A DNA stretch of 64,000 nucleotides, taken from contig NC_059539.1 in assembly GCF_905220415.1 (NCBI RefSeq), positions 10,168,001 through 10,232,000 of the forward strand. The letters are read 5' to 3'. The notes beneath the pieces are model-generated. The model made no database searches, was not told where the DNA came from, and saw only the letters and a list, made by a program, of their open reading frames with translations. Position numbers and translations under genes: made by a program. Positions 36,993-49,300 of the stretch are shown here, piece by piece (the stretch's first letter is position 1; the number at the start of each line of letters is the position of its first letter). This stretch comes from Colias croceus (lineage: Eukaryota > Arthropoda > Insecta > Lepidoptera > Pieridae).

Positions 36993-38492
36993 GGATTTGA
37001 GTAACACCACATCATGCATAATACGAAACATTACAAGAATAATCATTGAACATAGTATCTAAGATGTATGACAATAACGGCGTAATTTACGGTTTGTATT
37101 TGTTCGGTTAAAGCATAAAGTAATAAAGTTATTGACGTTAAAGTTATGGAACTAAAAACTGCTGTTATTAAAAAAAAATGACTAAAAAGGAACTGCGCTG
37201 CGCATGGCCACGTGATTATTAATTAAAATGCAACTTGCGTAGTAAGTCTCTTTTTTGGTAGAGCTTTGTGGCATTGTGAATTTTATGGAAACTCAATTTA
37301 TAAAAGAACAGTTTTAATATTATATTTTTCTTAGTATGAATATATACTTACCTAAATATACTATTACTACTAAATATTTTAAGAAAGGAATATAAATTTT
37401 AATGCTCAGAATACACCTGCTTTTGTCATTCATGTTCATGCAATGACAATTCAAGGACGAAATATTCAAAGTCTCATTACCCGAGATCATCAGAGCATAA
37501 AAATATATATTATTTAAATTGAAAATATACGCAAATGTCTGTTATTTAATTGACCTTGAAATTAACGTATATTTTGTACTTAAAATCATATTTGTCAGAG
37601 AAGTGTTCATTTTATGGAGGGGCTTGTTAGTGCTCTATGTAGTTCGAAGATAATATCGGAAAGTACTTATAAATTTTGATGATATTCTGTACATCTTGAC
37701 AAGCAAAATAAATATAGGACAAAGTAATGGATAAAAGTGGGAATAAAATAGGCTTGTAGGCTTCAAAAACTATTAAGTTTGATAGTATCTACTTTACTTC
37801 ATCGAAGAACTAATCATCAAATGAGATTGCGGTGAAATGTCTACCGCAATTTCACTTTATTTTATGCTAAAGTGCGATCTAACGCGCCTAACTAGAGCGA
37901 TAAAATCTATTCACTTTATCTGTGAATATCCAAATTAATTGTTTTTGATTTCTATGATGATGTTGAAGGAACGTTTCACTCCTTTACACAGCTAGTTTAA
38001 AATTACACTAATTCTTTTGCTCATTAGAAGAGATTCGACCTGCTCTTCGCGAGGACCTTACACTTCCAAAAAGTATAGTTCCCGCTCATTTTCCACAATA
38101 ATATTTGGACTTTGAGTTAACGAGCGATGGAGTAATGCACTTGTCAAGTTTTGAGATCGCCACGCTTCGCCAAGCGGGACGCAAGTACCGTGTTCGAGAT
38201 AGCTATCGGTTTTTGCATTTAATCTAGTAAAAACAATATATATAATGAATTATGTATAGATAATCGGAATATTATTCGATCTGTCGGTATTAAGATTGAT
38301 TTACTTCTCGCTAATGTCGTGTTAAGAGAGATGGATGTGCTCGGAGACATTCAAAACGGTATAATGTATTTACATCACGTCCTGGATATATGTAGAGTTG
38401 TATTAAATTAAATATATAGTTAGCTTTAACTGTGTATACCTACCTATCTAACCTTCTGAGAAATAGAAAAACTGACTTATTGGATCATCACT

Positions 38493-38685
38493 ACATAGTA
38501 TAAAACAAAGTCGCTTTCTATGTCCCTTTCTATGCCCCTATGTCCCTTTGTATGCTTAAATCTTTAAAACTACACAACGAATTTTGATGCGGTTTTTTTA
38601 ATAGATAGAGTGATTCAAGAGGTAGGTTTTAGTATATAATTTATTACGTTTTAGACAAAGTGGGCAAAGCTGCGGCTGCGAAGTA
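38493..38685 (+). repeat. Dispersed repeat (aacaaagtcgctttctatgt family)
   Basis: Includes ctttaaaactacacaacga, gattttgatgcggttttttt and gggcaaagctgcgg, the layout of a lepidopteran Helitron-like family whose CTAG end is degraded here. Confidence 0.55.
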
Positions 38686-39579
38686 AATTATTCTACAATA
38701 ACGATTTCTAACGTGTGAAATCAAATGTAGATTTTTACCTTTTTAGATCAAAATGGTTCTGTAATTAAAGCTTACTGCTTACTTACTCTATTATTTAAGT
38801 CAAGGTTCAGAGGATTTAAACGAAATGTTTTCGAAATATTCCACACATAATATAAATTCCTCAAAATACCTAGCATTAATACGGTCAATACTCCCAAGTC
38901 CATATTACCGTATTTTATAACAAAATTAAGCTAGCTAATGTTAGTGCTCTCTTAAATCGGCATCAAAGAGATATTGTTCTACGTTAAGGAAGCATTCACA
39001 CTATGAAGCGATTAGCGGAAAAATTATTTTCAATATTTTTTGAGCTTTTACTGACTTTTTTTAATTTGTTATAAGATTCCTTGGTCTAAGAAGGTGGCTT
39101 CCTTGTTTAATAAATTTAAAATAATCGCATTTGTGATTTATAAATTTAAAATTATTTGACACATAGATTTAACATAATAATATTATGTACAATATACCTA
39201 ATATCATATTATATTATGTACTTTTGTTTTATTCACCTACTTCTTAATCGGATTTATTTAACCGTATTTTGACGATTGGTAGGAAACATTTCTCGTTCTG
39301 GAATAGTTCTTCAGTGACTATAGCGAAAAGCTAAATCCCCGCTATCGCTCCTCGTATGTTTTATATTCACTCGTATTAAGTAAATAATAGAACATAATTC
39401 ATAACAATTACTTTGTGCATTGTGTTCCTAATAGATGGGGTGGAGTGGTCTAAGTCTGTCTTTATTCCGGCCAACGGTAAAACACATATTGTGGTAAAAC
39501 TTGCAAAGTATGTTTTATAATAAAAAATAAAACTTTTATTATTCGGTATTGATAACTACATAGGTTCAATATAATTTTT

Positions 39580-40032
39580 AACCGACTTCAAAAAAAAGGA
39601 GGAGGTTATCAATTCGGCCGGTATATTTTTTTTTTTTTTTTTTTTTTTTTTATGTATGTACACCGATTACTCCGAGGTTTCTGAACCGATTTACGTGATT
39701 CTTTTTTTGTTCGATGCGGGATGGTGTCGAATTGGTCCCATAAAAATTTTATTCGGCTAGGCCTAGTAGTTTTTATTTTATGAGCATTTTTGTCTGTACT
39801 CGATGACTTAATTTCAATGTAGCAAGTAACTTTGATTCACTTCCCGGTAACCGATTGAGCTGAAATTTTGTATACGAATGTAAATTGGATAGCGATGAAA
39901 CATTATCATGACATGGAGCTGATCTGATGATGGAATCGGAAGGTGGCCATAGGAACTCAGTAATATATTGACTCAACTTTATCGAGTTTGGGCTCGTTTG
40001 ATTCGTGTTGAAAAATACACTAAAAAGTATTA
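39580..40032 (+). mobile_element. AACCGACTTCAAA-family element
   Basis: Begins aaccgacttcaaaaaaaagg, then aggaggttatcaattcggcc, a long T-run and cgattactccgaggtttctg. A shorter copy in reverse lies at 47628-47886 and a fragment at 60208-60248. Confidence 0.65.
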
Positions 40033-40322
40033 AATAAAAATAACTGCGTTAAAAACAACCGACTTCAAAAACGGAAAAGTAAGAAATAAAAAAGATTTGA
40101 TATTATTAATTACTACATATTATTTTTATGTGCTATTTATTAAATAGGTTTGAAGTCGGTGCCAAACACTAAGCACTTAGTATTAAGCCCATGCACCGAC
40201 ATCAAACCTTTTTAGTAAATAGCACATAAAAATAATATGTAGTAATTAATAATATCAAATCTTTTTTATTTCTTACTTTTCCGTTTTTGAAGTCGGTTGT
40301 TTTTAACGCAGTTATTTTTATT
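40033..40322. mobile_element. Near-perfect 290-bp palindromic fold-back element
   Basis: Each arm is about 120 bp, from aataaaaataactgcgtt / aacgcagttatttttatt inward through aaccgacttcaaaaacgg, gatttgatattattaattac and tatttttatgtgctatttat. The centre is gtcggtgccaaacactaagc followed by acttagtattaagcccatgc. It shares its end motif with the neighbouring element. Confidence 0.85.
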
Positions 40323-41687
40323 ATAAAATATGGTAAGTTTATTTTTACAACTCAAGTGTTGATTTAAAAAGCTTAAGTACATCATTTACCTCTTTTACTT
40401 TATTATCACTACTGCGTAATACAGTTATAATTAAATAATCATATTATTTAGCTTCAGGTTTTGTGGTCCAAGCTTCCATGTCGTATTTCAAGGTATATAA
40501 GCTTCGAAGTCAGGAAAAAGATTGTGGCTTATTGAATTTCCATACCATCCATATATTTTGAACTCGTGTTGCTTTTTTAATTGTATTATTATTAGTGATG
40601 AATGATGTTTTACAACCGTTCTAGACCATAAAATATCTTTATCATTATCATATGAAATTTAATTTAAATAAGTATGTAGTAGAGAGATTGCCTAACATTG
40701 ATATTGGATCCAAACTAGTAAAACTAGGATAAAAGCAAGTCAAGTAATGTCTAATTAAAATAATATAAAGTCGAGGGGTTACAAAAAGACAAATGTAATT
40801 AAATTACAGAAATAAATTTTACGACCACAGCCACCAGGATGCATAAACTAGAAGCCGTGTACTCCAGAGAGTTCATTACCTTAATAACTTCAATTTAGAA
40901 CTATTTATTAATCGAATAAATAGTTAAAATGGGCTTTATCTGTGAATAAATAACACAAGTCTTCCAAGGACATAATCAGTCTAAATCTCGCTCCGTTGTT
41001 CCTCCAACGTTATATAATTTCGCCGGAGCGTAGCAATAAATCGCGATGCTATCGTTGCAGCCTTCTACCTTTCGACCTCTTCCTAAGTACTCGCTTTACA
41101 AGTCGCTTGTCAAAGATAATATTTTGCATTATTAGCTGTGGGTAATGAAGCTCATGTGTTTGCGTTGTATGATAAATGGCGCTTATTACGGCACGACTCA
41201 AGGATCACGGCGCAGGTTCGTATCAATGTTTAAAGTTCATTGATGTTTGGATTTTCAAGTTTGTCTAATTTCGAAATTCAGTATCAAGTGGGTAAATATT
41301 TTGGAAGGAGGCTATGACACAATCTGCTTTAATAGTAGGTATAGAAGATATCCATGTTCATTTAAAAGTTGCAATGCCTACAGTCGCTATAGTATAATAT
41401 GACCTCTAGTATCAAAAGAAGTATCAATATTTCTTTTAAATTACCATCCCATAGTTTTCTCTCAATGTATTCCCTTTTCCAGATTTTTCGTTTCTCCCTC
41501 CTGAATTGTGCTTCTCGTTTTTTTCTCCAATAGAATGATTCTAGGCGCAACAGGCTACGTGTGAATCAGTCAGCTAAGCGCGGTCTTAAGATTGTCAAGG
41601 TGGCCGACCGCGCCGCCGTGCGGAACGGGGGGCGACACGCTCCGCCGCCCACCAGGATAATGACTTGCTCCAATCATATCTCACTAG

Positions 41688-41997
41688 CCACCTGCTTTTT
41701 TGGTCTGATTTCTGTTGCCAATTATTGCTGGATCGTTTGCGTCTAGATGGAGAATTGAGAAATAATATAAATGTTAAATGGTCTGGGGAGATGCTTTTAT
41801 CAATGAAGCAAAGATTTCCGGACAGACCGTTTTTCCGGACTATCACACTTCTAACCACCTGCTTATTTGTTGTGATTTCTCGCTGGCAATTATTACGGCA
41901 GACTTGAAGAATAAGAAATAAATTGTGAAATGTGAATCAGGTTAAATGATCTGGAGTTCTGTCTTGAATCGATTTACCGAAGATTTCCGGAACAGGT
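41688..41997. repeat. Diverged tandem duplication, unit ~165 bp
   Basis: agccacctgcttttttggtc (from 41688) and aaccacctgcttatttgttg (from 41854) start parallel copies. Both go on through gccaattattgctgg/gcaattattacgg to agatttccgga. No function recognised. Confidence 0.55.
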
Positions 41998-42551
41998 ACG
42001 TCATGACGTGACAGGTACATCCTTTCGGACGTCCTATCAGCGCCATCTAGTTACAAAATTTGTAATTGTATCTTTTAATCATTAGATATTGTTCAATATT
42101 ATTTCTGCCTTTGTGGGGATAGAAACGGACTCGAAACTTAAATTATTTATAGATATGTAAGTTACATGTAAAAGTACATATATCTTGATCAATCAGTGTG
42201 AATTTGAATTAGGATACCTATTACGGGAATTATAAGGAAGACGTACTTTTTAAATTTCATACGATTATTTTTACAGCTACCATTCAATAATTGAAGATAT
42301 ATTTAGGATGGTTGGTACCTTGTGCTTGTTAATTTACTTTCACTAAATTAATTTCTAAGGTAATAATTATTAATTATTAAAGTTAAGATATGCCTCGATG
42401 CCTATGTAATTAAATCCACTAATTAAAATTGTTGCTTCTGTGTTATTTATCGTAATACAATTAATATTGTTGTTCTATAAAATTAGCTTTTGATAACTGC
42501 TATCGATGTAATGTAAACAAAGTGTGCCTATAACTTTCAGGGCGAATCTTT

Positions 42552-42752
42552 ACTAATATTATAAAGCTGAAGTGTTTGTTTGTTTGAACGCGCTAATCTC
42601 AAGAACTACTGGTCCGATTTAAAAAATCTTGAAAACTTCTTTGGCAAGATTCAAAGATCCTACCTAAGAATCTTCGCCTTATACCATGACGTGACGGTTT
42701 TGGCATGACAAGACCTTCAAATTTTACTCTGAACGCGCTTGAAGAAGTTTCA
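42552..42752. mobile_element. Composite: Helitron-like fragment joined to a GAAACTTCTTTGG-family MITE
   Basis: 42552-42627 (actaatattataaagctgaa to ggtccgatttaaaaaatc) is cut off and joins 42631-42752. The latter has inverted ends gaaaacttctttgg and gaagaagtttcatg and an internal ccatgacgtgacgg. Confidence 0.65.
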
Positions 42753-44991
42753 TGTAAAATTGTGTGTTTTAACCTACTGAACTAAATGAGAAGTAGGATA
42801 CCATCAATCTCAGAAGCGAGTGCATCAGCAATAATAATTTCTAATTGTAATAACGTTAATTACTAATTAGCTACATTAAATTATGCTGCGTGTGTTTGTT
42901 TAAAAATTATAACCGTGTCCATCACTGTCTGTTCTAAATGAAATCAATAATTAATGTCTGTTAGAGATAATTTTATAATATAAAAATAATATAAGGGAAG
43001 AAATTTCAATGCAGATTGAAGAAATCCATTTAAAAGTAGTCATTGTTCTGCGACAATTTCTTACTTAAGGCGATTCTTATTCCTGGCGCATATTGTCAAC
43101 TAATTATTAATTTCATCAATCTGTAGCGATAATTTCTTCCCTGATGCGAATTTTATTCCTGTGACATGCTCCACCCGCATAAACAACTTGTTAATTTCCA
43201 ATCTGTAAGTACTTTATATCTACAGCACAATAATAAACAATACAAAATTTTCACCACAAAATCTCAGAGCTTCAGTTCCACATCAAGTCCACGGACCCCC
43301 AAAAAGAAAACCTTTTACGTAACATTTATTGTTTTAGATCGATTGAAAAATGGAACCAGTAGCTGAACCATCAGACCGTACACCCTCCGGTGCCGCTCTG
43401 TTACCCAGTGACGTTATGACATTTTCACTTACCACACCGACCTCGATAGCACAATAGAACTAGACTGTGTACAATTTTTGGTTCCGTCAACTGTATACTG
43501 TCACCGTAGTATATATCTGTCAACTGTGATACTGTCGTATGTATGTTCTGTCAACGAATTATCAAAATATGGGAAAGAAACGCTTGGTTTGTTTTATGAA
43601 AGTATATAAAGTAGGTAGGTAACCATTGCTGAAGTAATATTATTTTCACTTCAAAAGACGTAAGTACTTATGCATGAATTAGAAAAGTAAAGCACCCTCA
43701 GAAATACCTTCTAAGCTTAGAGATAATAAAAGGGATTGCGATTCAATTATTTAATAACTTGTTAATTATTTTTTATTTATTTATTTATTTTGGTCTACCA
43801 ACGTTTGTTTACATTACATATAAAATATCAAAATTCACATACACAATTATAAGATCAATGTAAAAAAACACTTACAGGTAAACACAGCATGCGAAAAATA
43901 AGTTTAAAAGTATACAATTACACAAAACAATTAGTGAAGTACAAAAAAAAAAAAGAAAACCAATGATTATATATTATGTACTTAATCTATCCTATTCCTT
44001 AAAAAGTGAATTAAAAGTTTTGCGGAGCTTGTTGGGGGAATCTACAAATATATCAAACAACTGACTGTAGTCGTTTACAGTTTTACAAATAATTAATTAC
44101 AATTATACATAAACAATGAATACGATTTTTCTATACTTTAACAAATTTTGTGCCTTTACTGTAAACAAGGGTAAAATAATTTAAGCTGAGAATGGCAATG
44201 GCAATGTAAAGTATTTTTTTTTATTAAGTTACTTTTGAAAATGATCATTATTTGGAATGAAGAACCATCTAATAGTAACATTACGAGCATGTTCAGCGCA
44301 CTTATTAAATTCTGGTAATTTTAGAATGTCACGCTAGGTATAATGATAACTTTCTCATTTCATTTTCTCAAAAAATATGATGTAATAGATTTTTCATTTC
44401 ATTTTCTTTGCACTTGCCCATTCAATATGATTTTGCAAATGTAAAACGTTCACTCTTCTTTCATTTAAAACGAGTGTAAAAAAATCCCATTTTAATATTA
44501 GAGCTCTCAAACATTCAAATTATGTTAACCGGGAATCTAAATCCTGATTTGTTTGAAATATTTTGAAAGCTATAAAAAATCATAAAATCTATTTCACCAC
44601 ATTTTACCCTCAGTTCGAAGCACGAAAGAAAAGTTTGATTATAATTTAAATTTAAGTTATTATATTAGCAACAAAGACTATTCTTTTATTTGAAAAAATA
44701 GCGCGTTAAAAATAAACCGCGATGATACCACAACTATTAACAGCAACTTGTACCATTTTATCATGTAATAAATTTCATTTTGATTACCTGTGATCGTCTC
44801 TAATCAGTTGTGATGATGCATCCAATTTAGGTATATATTTTTAGATCTGACAAATTATCTGTTTCTATTTATGCCTCCATAGTTTTGAAATTTCAAATGA
44901 TTCTTGAAAAATGTGGATGAAAATATGGTCAAAAATAATTTCATAGTTATCAAGTTGAATGGGTTTGCGTAGTATTAAAGCTTTTTTAATA

Positions 44992-45221
44992 CTAGCTTTC
45001 CGCCCGCGCCTTCGCCCGCGTTTTGAAAGAAAAACCCGAATAGTTCCCGTTCCCGTAGGATTTCCGGGATGAAACCTATCCTATGTGTTAATCCAAGTTA
45101 CCCTCTATATGTGTGCTAAATTTCATTGTAATCGGTTCTGTAGTATTTGCGTGAAAGAATAACAAACACACACACACACACACACCCACATCCTCACAAA
45201 CTTTTGCATTTATAATATTAG
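44992..45221 (-). mobile_element. Helitron-like element with (CA)n
   Basis: ctagctttccgcccgcgcct start, aggatttccgggatgaaacc inside, an (ac)n tract near 45168-45185, end tttataatattagt. Confidence 0.75.
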
Positions 45222-45340
45222 TAGGATATGTGAAACTTCTCATGAAAACCAAATTTTCAGCATTTGATCGATTATTATACATCAACTTCCATAGTATATC
45301 TAAAAGCACAAATTTTATCGCTACTACAAGAACATTATAT

Positions 45341-45391
45341 ACTTAGGTAGGTGTAGGTTAGGTAGGTTAGATAGGTACTTAGGTAGGTGCT
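45341..45391. repeat. TAGG/TTAGG-like simple repeat
   Basis: Imperfect taggt and ttaggt units, resembling but not matching the insect telomeric TTAGG array. Confidence 0.5.
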
Positions 45392-46326
45392 TCATTTAGG
45401 TTAAACGTAGGGGACATCGTTTGTCGTTAACTACAAGCTAGTTATAATTAAAGGGACTGTGATAGCAGCTGATAATTAGTAGGTTCAACTAATTAACTCG
45501 GTTCATCTACATCCTAGACAATGCTTTTGTGAGTCGTTCGTTAATAGCATCTATCTGCTTAATACAATAAGGAAGTGACAATTGAATGAGCTTTACTGTT
45601 TCAGGGCTGTCAACGATCTTGGGAAATGCAACGGTATTTTTTTTAAGTAACGGGTACTTTGAATTTTGTTATTGTATTTTTTTTGATATGGTAATATTAG
45701 TATATCTGTGGTTATATTAAGCGAGTACGAGTTCTTTATATTAAAATTAAAATAAAAAGAAGTGTAAGATACATAACATATACCTTCAAACATTCTACCA
45801 AATAACTAAAGAACTGTCGTATACAATTTATTCATTTTTTTGTAATTATGTTATTCATAACTACGTACTTTTAAAATAATTGTCCTCGTTCCATCACTTT
45901 GTGTAAAACAGTGCTATTCATTCAATTAATGCAGGATGTTAAAACAAAGCGGCGACCCTACACATTATTATCATCGTTATTAGTGTCATGTCACACAGGT
46001 CGCATAATCTAGACTTTAGAGGGTGACGCTGCGTTGAACAAGCGCGATCGCTACCCGCATTTATCTTTTGACCATTGCCTACTTCGCTAACTCAAAAAAA
46101 AAAAGAAAAAAGAATACGCGGTAGTTTAAAAAAAAGAACAGTTCGTCGTGTGCCAGTGTAAAATATTGTTTAAAAGTATAGTGTGATAAAAAACGTAGTG
46201 CGATAATAAAATTGTATTCATTAAATATTTTAGTACTTACTAATAATAGTATTTTAATAGCTTTTACGTGATATACTATATTTTTTTTAAATAAAGTAAA
46301 AACGTAAAGCCTTGGATGTGGCACTT

Positions 46327-46338
46327 TTTGGCGCGAAA
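46327..46338 (+). promoter_or_regulatory. Consensus E2F-type site just upstream of the PGGHG start
   Basis: The sequence TTTGGCGCGAAA matches the E2F/DP consensus TTTSSCGCGAAA and ends 16 bp before the start codon. Function is not shown. The transcription start was not located, so the site may lie in the 5' UTR or the core promoter. Confidence 0.4.
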
Positions 46339-46354
46339 TAGGCAAGTTGCCGCC

Positions 46355-49300
46355 ATGTTAGCGGTTTTGACGGCAGCCGCTCTCGTGGTCATATTTTTGG
46401 CCACGAAAGGATCTGGTTATAGAATTGTGGAAAAACATGAGGTGGAAAGTGAAGATGTTAGTGAGAGAGACGACATATTTTCGACTCATACGTAAGTTTT
46501 AATTATCAATACATATAATAAATATGTAATAAAATAGCAGTGTTTGCATGATTGTTTACATTCTTGCACTTTTCTTGGAGTCAATGACACTATTAGGTAT
46601 TAAATTAATTATATACTGAATTTGATATATGTGTTTATCATATTTATAAACTGACAATAAATTAGTCAATTTGTCGTGATAATAATATAATAAGAGACAA
46701 ATTGGACAGTTGGATAAGTAATTAAGTAGGAATAAACATCGTATGATGATTATGAATAATTGCGTAGGTAGGTATTTGATTTTTGAAATACAAGTTATTG
46801 GGGTAAGATGTAAGTAATGTAATCGTTAGAAAAATATTTAAAACCTACATTTTATTCCATTTTTAAATAGCCTAGTTTGTTTATGATTTCCTGAACAATA
46901 ATTTTTTTCTCTTCACAGAATTTTATATTTTTAACAGAATTCAGTAAAAGTAGGTTATCAACTCAACAGATAAATGTTTGTCATTAAAACTGCACAATAC
47001 TAACCTAGTAACTACGATAATTAGTAATTAGGTACTTAATTTTGAAACAGTACCTATACAAATACTTTTAATCACTTCTACACGCCATACTTACATTGAA
47101 GCTATTGGTCAGATAATGACATGACAAAAATTATTGTTGTTCTAGTTACAATACTTGGTTTACCTATATATACTACAGTATGTAAAAAATCGGAACAAAT
47201 AGACAAATATTCAAATCCTTCATCGTCATCATATTAGGTAGCTTATTAATATTTAATACATCTATTCCACCAGCCTCCCAACAGACGACCGCTTCATGGC
47301 GTCCATAGGTAACGGCCACGTAGCTACCAACGTCTTCAGCGACACAATATACATGAATGGGCTCTATAACGGCCGTAAGGGCGAAAGTCGCAGAGCAAGG
47401 ATACCAGCCTGGTCTAATATTCGACTGAATTCAACCCTCACACATCACCCTTATAGCCCTGTGTACAGTTTGGATACGAAACGAGGAGTTTTCAAGGTCA
47501 CTGTGGACAGAGATCGGTCTACGGTTACGCAAAGAATTTACGCGCATCGGTATTATACTAGAGCGATTGTTAATCAGATAGAGGTTGTCCCGAAAACACA
47601 TGTTGGTAAGTGATATAAACAAGTGATAACTGCGTTAAAACAACCGACTTCAAACTTGCACTTGCAAAATTCACAAATACCTACAGACAAAAATGCTCAT
47701 AAAATAAAAACTACTGGGCCTATTCGAATAAAATTTTTATGGGACCAATTCGACACCATTCCGCATCGAACAAAAAAGAATCACGTAAATCGGTTCAGAA
47801 ACCTCGGAGTAATCGGTGTACATAGATAAAAAAAAAAAACATACCGGCCGAATTGATAACCTCCTCCTTTTTTTGAAGTCGGTTAAAAAATAAACAAAAC
47901 AGAATAAGCTTTGTCATTTATGTAACGCAAAGATACATGGAATGAAGTTTGCTTGTAACTTTAAGGTAGGAGTATAAAATTTAATGTAGAGTAAATTCTT
48001 TCTTCTTAATTGAATTTGATGATGTACGTTATTAACCAATATTAACTTTAAAAATAAACTTAATGGAAAAATTTTAATCTTTAAATAGAGATTTGTTTGT
48101 ACTATTCATGTACTTTGTTTGTTATACGTCTAAAACAAGAAAATACACATCATTTTTACCTCTACCGACTGCTTACAACTTAAATGAATCAAACATCCTT
48201 GTTAACAGACCCAAATTTCATCCACCACGAGATCTGGATAACCATAAAACAACTGCCAGGTCCACAAAGTAGCGATATAGACTTTGCTCCTCCCACACCT
48301 GAGATTATCGAGGGTCGAGCTTCTTGGAGATCGTGTGGAAAGACCAGGGTCGCTGAAGACCCTGAGTACCAGCCAATGCTGGTCGATGTTTGTGCTTATT
48401 GGACCTCGGTGCCTGACCATTTAGTGGTACCACAGCATAGGCCGAGGGTCTTTACATTTGTTATGACTGTGGATAATGATCAGGATGTAGCTAGAAAGGA
48501 GTTTGTTAAAGGTTGGTTGTAGAGATGCTTATATTTATTTTCTTGCAATGAATACTGCATTTATTTAAATCTTTGCATTATGTAGACACAGTTAATATCT
48601 CAGGCCCCGGAATCTATTGTGTCGTGGCCCGATCGGGCCGCTCGGGGCTCAATGGGTTAATAACAAGGGTTGAACTGTTGTCGTATTTATTATTGATGTA
48701 CCTAATATATCAAGAGATAGAATAGTCCATATAAATAATATAAATCTATAATACTCACTTTAACTTAAATCCTAGAAAAACAATAAATTGATAGTCAAGT
48801 TACATGTATGAACAGTATTGCAGGAGGACGGGGAAATATTGTTCGATAAACACGTCGAAGAGTGGGGGAAACTTTACCAAGAAGCTAGCATGGAAATTGA
48901 GGGAAATCTTAAATTGGTACGTTTCTTTCATCCCTAGCTATCTTAGAAAGCCTATCTATTATACATTTTTCTATTTATACTAACTTTATAGTTAAACCTA
49001 TAAGTTATTGTACTTTATTATTACAATTTGACAAAGTATCTGATAATTTGTTCCATTATTTATTGTTTAAATAAGAGCAGATAAAGATTTATTTATTTTA
49101 TTTATTATTATTTAGAGCATGCTCAAAATGCAGTAGGTACCTAACAAACACTCTTTATAAGCATCATTAAATAAAGAGTTCATTCATTTTACTAATTAGT
49201 GTACTAGTTCTAAGAATACACATTAACCATACTAAGTTTAATACGCTCTTCCTATTAAGATATCGAATGCGCAGATTACAAGCAGTAATTTTACTATGAA

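Larger units (their letters stand above)
40323..46354. other. Region upstream of PGGHG, mostly non-genic
   Basis: Repeats are listed separately. 41570-41660 is GC-rich. 45950-46354 is the likely PGGHG promoter/5' UTR; the transcription start was not identified. Confidence 0.45.

Noticed and set aside
41362..41858. Arg/Lys-rich and Arg/Ser-rich minus-strand frames
   Set aside because: Composition explained by purine-rich sequence and the GC-rich patch; they overlap the diverged tandem duplication.
48630..48643. Perfect 14-bp palindrome ggcccgatcgggcc
   Set aside because: Short and isolated within an intron; no further evidence of a functional site.
48824..48916. Exon 4 of PGGHG starting after attgcag
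   Set aside because: It breaks the reading frame; the acceptor eight bases upstream restores it and gives VLQEDGEILFDKH.
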